Below are positions 16,841 to 23,890 of a stretch of DNA of 41,023 nt, piece by piece; within the stretch, counting starts at the first letter, position 1; each line of letters starts with the position of its first letter. The stretch is from Armatimonadota bacterium (GTDB lineage Bacteria; Armatimonadota; UBA5829; JAUSEB01), in NCBI GenBank assembly GCA_030649165.1, contig JAUSGG010000255.1, forward strand, positions 1-41,023. Reading direction: 5' to 3'. Made by a program: the position numbers and the translations under genes. The notes below the pieces were generated by a model, which did no database searches, was not told where the DNA came from, and worked only from the letters and a program-made list of their open reading frames with translations.

Positions 16841-19351
16841 CTAAGGAGCAGAACTGGCGCCGCTTGGCAGGACGGCGACCGCGCGGTATCGCTCACCGCT
16901 GACCTGGAAATCCCAAGCTGGCGCCGAGTCGCGCGGCCTGGCCGCAAGCGCCGCGTCCTTCATCTGATCGCCCTCTCCATTGTCGGCCTGGTACTCGTTG
17001 TTAGCTTTGAAATCAACGCCGCCGATCAGCGTGCAAGAGGCCATGCGGGTCAACGATCGGAACACATAGTCATTGCGGATCATCGGGGTGACTTCGGCGG
17101 TAGCCATCCATTCGATGTCATCCGGGGACAGCTCCGCGCGGTCCAGCGTTATGCTCTTTTCTTTCATCCACTTTACGACGCCGGCGATCTTCATGAGCTG
17201 GCGCAGTTCAGCGAAGACGGGAATCTCCTTCTCGTAATCATCGAAGCGCGCATTGATGTGATCGACAAACCTGCGCGCGGAAACGGTCAGCGCCTTGACG
17301 GGCGGCCCGGAAACCAGCTCCCAGCTTAGATCGACCGATGCTTCACGAAAGATGATCGACCGGCCGTCTTGGGACCGGGCGAGTATCATCTTTCGCGGAT
17401 GGAACCAGTATCTGATGACGGTAGGCTCCCTGTCGTTCCAGTTCGTATCGTAATCCAACGTCTCCGAAGCAAGAGCGGCGCGCCGCGTGGCTTCGGTCTG
17501 GAACCCGGGCACATTGCACGCGACGGGTTGGCCGGTGATGTTGTCTATGCCGGCTCCGAGCACTTTGAGCATACGATCGGCCTCGAAAAGGACACTCCCG
17601 AAACGGGTATTTTCCGTGTGGCCGTAATAGACCACCCTGCCAATGTCGTTCCGCCCCGGAATGGGCTCGATAGAAACACCCGGATCCTCAGAGTAATCGT
17701 AGACTGCTCGAACGGCGACGGTGACATCCTCGCGGTTCATCTTCGGAAGAGGCAGGTTGGTCTTTCCCACCAACACGAGCGATCCCGCGGAGGTATCGTA
17801 GAACGCTCCCTTGATATCCTTGATGTCGCCAAGGAACACCGCGGCTTTGTCGAGAAGGATGCCGCCCGGCTTGGCCAACGGGCGGATATCCATGCCGCTG
17901 TACGAGGGGAACTGCTTTACGCCGATCTCCCGGTCCGAGAAGCCGGCTCCTTTGAGGAAGTCATAACCATAAACCTTGGATATGGATTGGCGCGGTAAGC
18001 CGCGGGCGTCCCACGATTGGGAAAGCGTCGAGTATTGGTTCCTTATGTCACTTCGGACCCTGGACCACGCGAGGCGATCGCCGAGCGCCTCGGAACCAAA
18101 GTCGACGACGTCGGCGACTCCCCGCAGGACGGTTGAGGCTCCTTTCCCCCAGTACGAGCCTAGAGTTCCTACAGCGGATTTTGCCACAGGCTTGAAGGCG
18201 TCCATCGTGTCAATCCACGACGACCCTGCTCCCGACGAGCCGACAGGGCGGTATTCGCCCGCGGAGTAGACGTCGGTATAGCCGCGAGGACCGAACGTGA
18301 TGGTTCGAGACTCAGGCGCGTACGCGCCGTTCACGTACTTGTCCTGCCAGCGGAAAGGTCCGAACTCGATGATTCTGGAGCCGGGCGTGTACCTCGTTCC
18401 GGAAAACTGATCGTTCCAGCTTATCCCGCCGAAGCCGACCGTCCTGTCCAACGGCCGGTAGGCGCCGGACTGGAAAACGTCGTTGTACGTCACGTGTCCG
18501 AAGGAACGGCCCAGATCTATTGTCCTGCCTTGCGGCCGGTAACTGCCGCCGCTGAACTGATCGGCCCATGTAGTTGTCCCAAAAGGATGGCGGATCTCGA
18601 TATTCCGCGCGGCCGGGGCGTATTGGCCGGCGTTGAACCGGTCGGTCCAGGTGGTCGTCCCGAATGGATGGCTTATGCCGACGGCGCGCATACTGGGAAC
18701 ATAGCGGCCGCCGCTGTAACGGTCAGTCCACTTCACCGAACCGCCAAGGTATCGGGCGGACGCATTGAAACCGACGGTTCTGATCGACGGCTCATACCGT
18801 CGCCCGTTGAAAGTGTCGGACCACGAGGTCGAACCGAATCCCGCGTCGATAACGGTTGTTCTTGTTGACGGATTGTAGCGGCCGGAATTGCCGAAGTCAG
18901 CCCTTACGGTATCCCGGATCGAAGATGTCGCGACGGTGGAGTATTGGTATCCCGACAAAGCAGAATCCGTTTTCGGTGGAACAACAACCGTTGACCTGCT
19001 TTCCAGCCGTCCCTCGGGCGATAACAGCAGAGTCGCGTGAAGAAGTCCGCCGGAGTATACGTAGACCTTCACACGATCGCTGAGGTCCTCGAAATCGAGG
19101 TTGATTTCGAGGTCGCGCTGATCGGGCCGCAGATCCAGGTTGACGGTCTCCCTCGCTGCCTGCGACGTGAAGATGAGCGACACATTGCCTGAAGCGTCGC
19201 GCTGAACGGACGCCCGGAGGTCGCCCGGACCGGCGAATGTTGTCGGCGGGTCAGGCAAGGCGGCGCTTTGGGCTACAGCCGGAGTTCCTCCGGCGCTCAA
19301 TACTGTGAGCGCGAGCGCCAAGAACGCTGTCAATCTAATAGGCGTGCGCAT
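16841..19351 (-). CDS. Large exported protein with nine Y-x-P tandem repeats
   Basis: The 836-residue protein is secreted through a clear signal peptide (LTAFLALALTVLSAGGTPAVAQ). Residues about 155-383 hold nine tandem units built on G-x-Y-x-P-x2-R with a following W/Y-x-D-x-[FYM]. The tyrosines are spaced 27, 31, 27, 27, 27, 23, 23 and 23 residues apart. The C-terminal ~450 residues form a separate mixed alpha/beta region with VSIEPIPGRNDIGRVVYYG and FGSVLFEADRMLKVLGAG. That pattern is reminiscent of uncharacterised secreted proteins of planctomycetes and chloroflexi (low-confidence memory). The start at 19351 has GGAGG upstream; the longer frame to 19396 is less likely. It is 41 bp after the CsgG-like gene. 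No function is assigned. Confidence 0.8.
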   Translation of the reverse strand: MRTPIRLTAFLALALTVLSAGGTPAVAQSAALPDPPTTFAGPGDLRASVQRDASGNVSLIFTSQAARETVNLDLRPDQRDLEINLDFEDLSDRVKVYVYSGGLLHATLLLSPEGRLESRSTVVVPPKTDSALSGYQYSTVATSSIRDTVRADFGNSGRYNPSTRTTVIDAGFGSTSWSDTFNGRRYEPSIRTVGFNASARYLGGSVKWTDRYSGGRYVPSMRAVGISHPFGTTTWTDRFNAGQYAPAARNIEIRHPFGTTTWADQFSGGSYRPQGRTIDLGRSFGHVTYNDVFQSGAYRPLDRTVGFGGISWNDQFSGTRYTPGSRIIEFGPFRWQDKYVNGAYAPESRTITFGPRGYTDVYSAGEYRPVGSSGAGSSWIDTMDAFKPVAKSAVGTLGSYWGKGASTVLRGVADVVDFGSEALGDRLAWSRVRSDIRNQYSTLSQSWDARGLPRQSISKVYGYDFLKGAGFSDREIGVKQFPSYSGMDIRPLAKPGGILLDKAAVFLGDIKDIKGAFYDTSAGSLVLVGKTNLPLPKMNREDVTVAVRAVYDYSEDPGVSIEPIPGRNDIGRVVYYGHTENTRFGSVLFEADRMLKVLGAGIDNITGQPVACNVPGFQTEATRRAALASETLDYDTNWNDREPTVIRYWFHPRKMILARSQDGRSIIFREASVDLSWELVSGPPVKALTVSARRFVDHINARFDDYEKEIPVFAELRQLMKIAGVVKWMKEKSITLDRAELSPDDIEWMATAEVTPMIRNDYVFRSLTRMASCTLIGGVDFKANNEYQADNGEGDQMKDAALAARPRDSAPAWDFQVSGERYRAVAVLPSGASSAP
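18203..18889 (-). repeat. Coding tandem repeat array, 9 units of 23-31 codons
   Basis: This is the DNA for residues 155-383 of the exported protein above. Units share G-x-Y-x-P, an arginine three residues on, a short hydrophobic strand and W/Y-x-D. Five units are in the longer class (27 codons, one of 31) and the rest are in a 23-codon class, so the array looks like two successive amplifications. Nucleotide identity between units is low except for short stretches such as CCCGAATGGATGGC and CCAAAAGGATGGCGG, so the array is old. Confidence 0.85.
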
Positions 19352-19392
19352 AACAGGGCCTCCTTTGGCCATAAATCTGTACCGCCGACAGC

Positions 19393-20019
19393 TCACTTCC
19401 TGGCGGCGGCAATCGGCTTTACCAGATCGGATGCGGCGTCAGGAATAGTCTTCCCGCCACGGTAGTCTCCCATAACCACAAGAAGGATTTCATCCGTCTC
19501 CGCGTCCACGATCTGCAGAGACGCGGTGACGACGACGATGGGCTGGTCAAGAACGTCGGTAAGCGAGAGTTGCTTTGAGGGCGTCCACGCGCCCGATCTC
19601 AGTCTCTCTTCCAACATATTGCCGGAGATGACAGCCTCGGCCCGGGCGACCTTTGCCACATCGAGTATGGACACCGACGGCTGAGCGGCCTTAGTCTTGT
19701 CGGCGGTCGCGCTGTCGCGCCGGCCGAGATCATCAACGATCTTGTCAACCTTGGCTCGGGAAACTGTTTGAATGCCCAGGGACGATAACTCTATAGCCAT
19801 GGCGTCCTCCATCGCCCGGCTGCGCAGCGGATCACCGCCGTTAATGATCACTATCGCTCGGCGTATCGATTTGGCCCGTTCCGCCGATTGCGGAGCAACA
19901 GCGGTAGATCTCAACTGGGAAGGCTCTGTCGCGGACGCCGAGGTCAAACCCTGCGCCCACACCCCAGGCATAATGCCGCCCGCTACAATTACCGCGATTG
20001 CCAGTCTACACGTCCTCAT
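19393..20019 (-). CDS. CsgG/LpoB-like exported protein
   Basis: The 208-residue protein carries a signal peptide (LAIAVIVAGGIMPGVWAQ) without an obvious lipobox. The body follows the CsgG/LpoB/GNA1162 fold plan: an initial strand (RAIVIINGG), a helix (RSRAMEDAMAIELSSLGI), the QTVSRAKVDKIVDDL stretch, VARAEAVISGNMLEERL, then VVVTASLQIVDAETDEILL with the D-x-x-T-x-E-I pattern. CsgG forms the outer-membrane curli secretion pore, whereas LpoB activates a peptidoglycan synthase, so the family alone does not decide the role. It lies between the propeller/LolA-like gene (82 bp upstream) and the repeat-protein gene (41 bp downstream), all read leftwards. The assignment is by pattern only. Confidence 0.68.
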   Translation of the reverse strand: MRTCRLAIAVIVAGGIMPGVWAQGLTSASATEPSQLRSTAVAPQSAERAKSIRRAIVIINGGDPLRSRAMEDAMAIELSSLGIQTVSRAKVDKIVDDLGRRDSATADKTKAAQPSVSILDVAKVARAEAVISGNMLEERLRSGAWTPSKQLSLTDVLDQPIVVVTASLQIVDAETDEILLVVMGDYRGGKTIPDAASDLVKPIAAARK

Positions 20020-20101
20020 AATGCTTTCCTCCGATTCATTTTATTTTGCTCTCACCGGCTTGCCGTGTGCGGCTAGTCCGGCTGTCAGTCCGTTGCATGG
20101 T

Positions 20102-22615
20102 TCAGAGTTCAACCTTGGACGACCCGGATGGGACTCTAGGATCGAACAGATCATCGTGGGGATTCGCCTCTGTATTCCAATCCGTTATGGTCACGTCAAT
20201 ATCGGGCGTCTGGCCGACGGCTACCTGTAGACGTTTCGGATAGCCTGTTTTCTTGTCCAACCATAACACAAATGCGGAGGACATCCAATATTCCCGCGAA
20301 ATTGTGTCACCAAGAACCCAAATAAGATAGCTCGACCGCGGAGTGAGCAGCGCCTTGACGTCGCCGGTTTCGTCGTCATTCTCCACAACGCGCAGCACGT
20401 CGGACGGAAGATCGCCGGCGATGCTCCCGAAAAGGACATCGCAGGGTCGCTTTTGCGTCCGCTTGCTGAGTTGCTCGATGGCGCCGTGGAATGAAGAAAC
20501 CAATGATGTCGGGTTAACGGGCGCGTGGGGCGCGTCCACGAGGCCGCTAACCGTGAAGTCTACGTGTTCGTCTTTTGGACCCAGTTCGTCGGGTTTGGTC
20601 TTGCTGATCTTGGGACGCCTGTCTTTGCCGATCGCGATTCCCGAATGATAGTCACGGCTGGCGTAAGCAACCAGGCTTTCTCCATTGCGGATAAGGGTTG
20701 CCCTGGCGCGATAGCTCTCATGACTCTCCAGCAAATCCACCCTGAGACGATCCGGTGGTCTGATTATGAGCGTTCCGGCTCCTGATGCAACGGGACATCC
20801 CGAGGCGGCGGTCCTTACCGTTATCCTTGCTTGTATGGACTTGGCGCCGACAGGGTTCTTGGGCAGGAGATCGTCGCGCGAAGGCCCTTCAAGAGCCTTG
20901 GCGACAGACTTGAACGGCGGCAGGCGCAGCCGCTCCCCTGTCCCCAATGTCAGCTTGCGGAGCGAGTTCTTGCCGTCGCGCGAAGATACCGAATAGATCA
21001 CCGTTCGACCGTCCGGCGTCCACGCGAACGATCGCGGCAGCCCTTGGGAGCAGGGGATGAAGACGGTATCGGGTGGAGAAGCGGGAAGCTGAAGTATGCA
21101 GAATCCCGGCGGATCCGTCCGCGTCACCGCCAACAGCTTGTTTCCGTGGCCGGACAACGCTATGCCCGGATGAACCAGGAACGATCCCGGCATGACGAGG
21201 CTTCGCTCCGACCCCTTCTCGGACATTCGGTAGATTCCCGCCGGACTGCCCGGTTTGTAGCTTATGAAGTAGATTTGCCGATCAGTTCTATTCCAAACAG
21301 GGCAGAAGTCGAATGCGCCGGTGTCTCCAAGCGCGACGGGCGAGCCGCCATCCTTGGGAATTCTGACAATGCAGGCCCCGGCGAACTCTTCGCCGCCCGC
21401 GCCAAGCGTGACGCAGTGAGCGAGCAGCGTCCCATTGTCCACCCACTCCGAATGTCCGTAAAGGCTGCCTGGAAGCGTCACCCCTTTCTCGTGAGACGCG
21501 TCGGCTCGCGTGGTAACCAGCGCGCCGAGGCCCAATTCTCCGAACAGGCCAGGCTGGGGTAGCGTAAACACTATGCTCTCACGATCAGGCGACAACCTCG
21601 CGTGGCCTCCAACGCGGCCAAACGGGTGGAGCTTCGCTTCGTCGATAAGCCGGATTTTGGATGTCGCCGTGACGGCTTCTCCCGTTGGCGGCGCCGCGCG
21701 CCCCGCGATGAGCGCAAGCCGGCCGTCGGGCGAGACGGAAACTTCCCGACCCTCCGGCGTGTCAAAAGGAACATCGGCTTCGGCGACGAGGTTCAGGCCG
21801 TCAACCGAGCTAAGCCAATCGGCGACAGCGGTCGGCGAGGCGCGATCCGGGGCGGTCGCCGTCGCTCTTAGTTGCGCCTTCGCCTGAAGAAAACCTTCCC
21901 TGCCGCCAAATCGATCTATACATGCCAGCAGCGCGTCCAAGGCGGCGACCGTTCGCTTCTCGGCTTCCGCCCGTATCGATTGTTCGGGCATGCCCGACCG
22001 CTCAGCGGCGACCTCGGCCAGAATATCGCCGGGGCCCCAGTCGTCCGTCAAATCCCACAAGGCGTATTGCGCCGCCAGATATTGGCTGCCGTATTCGGCT
22101 CCGTTTACGGGCTGCGCCTGGTTATCCGTCGTGGTTGAGTCGGCGAGGGCCGCGGTCGTCTGCCCGCTCTGGGCCATGGCCTGCAGCGCCGACAGGATCG
22201 ACGAACCGCTTTCGGGCGGAAGGATTTCGTACTTGTAGTCCTGCAATCCAGGCCAGTCGGCGGGAGGCGCTAAGCGCGCGTTGACACTCAGCGTTTCGAC
22301 GAAAAAAGCCTGCTCGTGGGAGCGGGGAACGATCGTAATAGTCTGGTCGCGGGCGGCGACGAGCCCTTGGACCGTCCCACGCGAGGAAACAAATCGCGTC
22401 CCCACCGGGACGGAGATGCGGCAGGTGTTCCGCGATTCATTCGAGAGGATTAGTTTGACCCGGTCGGATCGGCCTGTCCCCAATATCGAGTCAACAGCGA
22501 CCATTCCGTTTTGCGTCCGGACATCCGCAAGGGTCCGGTCAGACGCGCGGATGGGACCGGCTATCAGCGCGACCAGAATGGCGATAGTATGTAACGACCT
22601 CTTCGTCGTGTTCAT
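20102..22615 (-). CDS. Exported beta-propeller and LolA-like protein
   Basis: The 837-residue protein begins with a signal peptide (HTIAILVALIAGPIRA). Residues about 30-135 form a beta domain (VKLILSNESRNTCRISVPVG) followed by a helical linker. Residues about 270-600 are TolB/PD40-like propeller blades: REVSVSPDGRLALIAG, HARLSPDRESIVFTLP and FAWTPDGRTVIYSVSSRDG. The final ~240 residues look like a LolA-type lipoprotein-binding fold (GAGTLIIRPPDRLRVDLL, FVLWLDKKTGYPKRLQVAV, ITDWNTEANPHDDLFDPRVP). The ATG at 22615 is chosen; the frame is open to a TTG at 22663, but the signal peptide fits the ATG. No strong ribosome site is visible. It is first in the exported gene run, behind a consensus promoter. 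A role in lipoprotein or sugar handling is only inferred. Confidence 0.78.
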   Translation of the reverse strand: MNTTKRSLHTIAILVALIAGPIRASDRTLADVRTQNGMVAVDSILGTGRSDRVKLILSNESRNTCRISVPVGTRFVSSRGTVQGLVAARDQTITIVPRSHEQAFFVETLSVNARLAPPADWPGLQDYKYEILPPESGSSILSALQAMAQSGQTTAALADSTTTDNQAQPVNGAEYGSQYLAAQYALWDLTDDWGPGDILAEVAAERSGMPEQSIRAEAEKRTVAALDALLACIDRFGGREGFLQAKAQLRATATAPDRASPTAVADWLSSVDGLNLVAEADVPFDTPEGREVSVSPDGRLALIAGRAAPPTGEAVTATSKIRLIDEAKLHPFGRVGGHARLSPDRESIVFTLPQPGLFGELGLGALVTTRADASHEKGVTLPGSLYGHSEWVDNGTLLAHCVTLGAGGEEFAGACIVRIPKDGGSPVALGDTGAFDFCPVWNRTDRQIYFISYKPGSPAGIYRMSEKGSERSLVMPGSFLVHPGIALSGHGNKLLAVTRTDPPGFCILQLPASPPDTVFIPCSQGLPRSFAWTPDGRTVIYSVSSRDGKNSLRKLTLGTGERLRLPPFKSVAKALEGPSRDDLLPKNPVGAKSIQARITVRTAASGCPVASGAGTLIIRPPDRLRVDLLESHESYRARATLIRNGESLVAYASRDYHSGIAIGKDRRPKISKTKPDELGPKDEHVDFTVSGLVDAPHAPVNPTSLVSSFHGAIEQLSKRTQKRPCDVLFGSIAGDLPSDVLRVVENDDETGDVKALLTPRSSYLIWVLGDTISREYWMSSAFVLWLDKKTGYPKRLQVAVGQTPDIDVTITDWNTEANPHDDLFDPRVPSGSSKVEL

Positions 22616-22723
22616 CTGCCGTGACCAGAATGGCGGGACGAGTCCAACTCCCAACTTCCGCAATGCGGACGTTAGGCATCGTCAGTTCAGCGGTTGGTTA
22701 CGTCTACCGACCAAACACAAGTA

Positions 22724-22752
22724 ATTGTAGGCCGCCCGCCTGGCGGTGTCAA
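22724..22752 (-). promoter_or_regulatory. Sigma70-type promoter of the exported-protein gene run
   Basis: On the minus strand a perfect TTGACA (22752-22747), a 17-bp spacer and TACAAT (22729-22724) lie about 110 bp before the ATG at 22615. The spacer is a GC-rich near-palindrome (CCGCCAGGCGGGCGG), a place where a regulator could bind. The leader of about 100 nt has no obvious known riboswitch. Confidence 0.72.
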
Positions 22753-22900
22753 CAGCAGATCGCAGGCCACCGGTTGATGGTCGGCGGTTATCCTTTCGCA
22801 GCCGACCCTTCCACCCATAGCGTCCAGGCTGTATAATAGGCCAGATGGTTGGGTGAACGGAGCCAGCCAACAACTAACAACCTGGGTATATACTGTCGTG

Positions 22901-22914
22901 CCCGACAAATCGGG
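22901..22914. promoter_or_regulatory. Possible operator of the toxin-antitoxin pair
   Basis: CCCGA (22901-22905), spacer CAAA and TCGGG (22910-22914) form a short perfect dyad directly before the GGAGG of the antitoxin-like gene. A TATAAT-like -10 lies at 22832-22837 without a convincing -35. Toxin-antitoxin pairs commonly bind such dyads to repress themselves; here this is an inference from position. Confidence 0.35.
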
Positions 22915-22926
22915 ACGGAGGTGGAT

Positions 22927-23187
22927 ATGGCCGGACTGAAACACATGGATGTCGTGCCGGGGCAGGCCGATCAGGCGTGCGGCGAGATTCGACGCATGAC
23001 CGCGGATGAGGTGGAGAAGACCCTGAGCTTCATACTCTCTCTTGTCGCCGGCAGGCGACAGGGAGAGACGCGGACCGGCAAACCCGAGCGGCTGCTGCTG
23101 CATCTGAACAAGTGGAGCTTCAACGAGGGTGAGAGGGCAAAGCTGCTCGAAGAACTGGCGCGGATGAGAAGAGGCGCGCGACCATGA
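22927..23187 (+). CDS. VapB-like antitoxin candidate
   Basis: This small protein of 86 residues has no recognised DNA-binding motif in the sequence I can read. The start at 22927 is supported by GGAGG 5 nt upstream; the frame is open further to 22849 but lacks a ribosome site there. It is charged and helical at its C-terminus (NEGERAKLLEELARMRRG). Its stop overlaps the PIN-domain gene start as ATGA, the usual layout of toxin-antitoxin operons, and this context is the main reason for the call. The middle stretch MTADEVEKTLSFILSLVAG may be a dimerisation helix. It could instead be an unrelated small regulator. Confidence 0.6.
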   Translation: MAGLKHMDVVPGQADQACGEIRRMTADEVEKTLSFILSLVAGRRQGETRTGKPERLLLHLNKWSFNEGERAKLLEELARMRRGARP

Positions 23188-23588
23188 CGGCTTATCTTAT
23201 CGACACGGACCACCTTATCGGGCTCGTGGGCTCTGAGGAGCGGATCGTCGATCGAATGCGGAGGCCGGGCAAGAACGGCGACACGTTCAGTATCTGCGCC
23301 ACGGTTTTGTCGGAGCTTTACTGGTTCGCCAAATCCACAGCGCAAATGGATACGAATACCGCGTGTCTGACTGAGTTGGTCGCGGACCTGCCGGTATGGG
23401 AGATGGGCAGGGGCGCGGCGGAGATTGTTGGCGAGATACTATCCGAGCACAGGTCGCTCGGGACGCCAATCTCGCGTGCCGTCGCGGAAGTATCCGCCGT
23501 CGCGAGGCAGCGGCAACTGGTCGTGCTTTCGTCCGACCCGGACTTCCGCGCGGTAAGGGACATACGGGTGGAGGATTGGCGGGGATAG
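23184..23588 (+). CDS. PIN-domain protein, VapC-like toxin
   Basis: The 134-residue length is standard for VapC ribonucleases, which cleave tRNA or rRNA until bound by their antitoxin. Three of the usual acidic positions are visible: D7 in YLIDTDHL, E44 in TVLSELYWF and D118 in LSSDPDF. The third one, normally a D in the GTPI-x3-D-x2-IAA segment, is absent; this protein reads GTPISRAVAEVSAVA with V100 in that place and E102 two residues on. Activity is therefore uncertain. It overlaps the antitoxin-like gene by 4 bp. The C-terminus ends normally (RDIRVEDWRG). Confidence 0.82.
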   Translation: MTAYLIDTDHLIGLVGSEERIVDRMRRPGKNGDTFSICATVLSELYWFAKSTAQMDTNTACLTELVADLPVWEMGRGAAEIVGEILSEHRSLGTPISRAVAEVSAVARQRQLVVLSSDPDFRAVRDIRVEDWRG

Positions 23589-23808
23589 CAGATTAGTTGT
23601 TGGTCGTTAGTAGTTAGTCGCTTGTAGCGCCAATGAGCGGCGTCCACCACGAACCGTACCACACCTTCGGAACCTTCGGAACGCGGCGGTTGAAACCACG
23701 GCTACAACTACGCGAAGTCGGCCTTCACCGACTGCAGAGTCTGTACCTGAACGGATAGGCATTTGGGCCGGCGTTCCGGTTTTGAATGCGCGGTTTCATG
23801 GAGAAAAC

Positions 23809-23851
23809 TTGACCCAGATCAATTCCAGAGGCGATAGTCAGCCAGTATACT
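23809..23851 (+). promoter_or_regulatory. FNR/CRP-type box and -10 of the octaheme cytochrome gene
   Basis: TTGAC-CCAG-ATCAA (23809-23822) differs by one base from the FNR consensus TTGAT-N4-ATCAA. A -10 box TATACT lies at 23846-23851, with no -35 element at the right distance. With transcription starting near 23857-23858, the box is centred 41.5-42.5 bp upstream, the standard class II activator position. A regulator of the CRP/FNR superfamily responding to oxygen or nitrogen oxides is inferred. Confidence 0.65.
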
Positions 23852-23890
23852 TGAGGCGTTATCAACTTGGGCTTTCCGGGAGGCAACGTT

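Noticed and set aside
16841-19351. Curli major subunit identity for the Y-x-P repeat protein
   Set aside because: Curli units have a different Gln/Asn-based motif and a small protein size; only the neighbouring CsgG-like gene invites the comparison, so no curli name was given.
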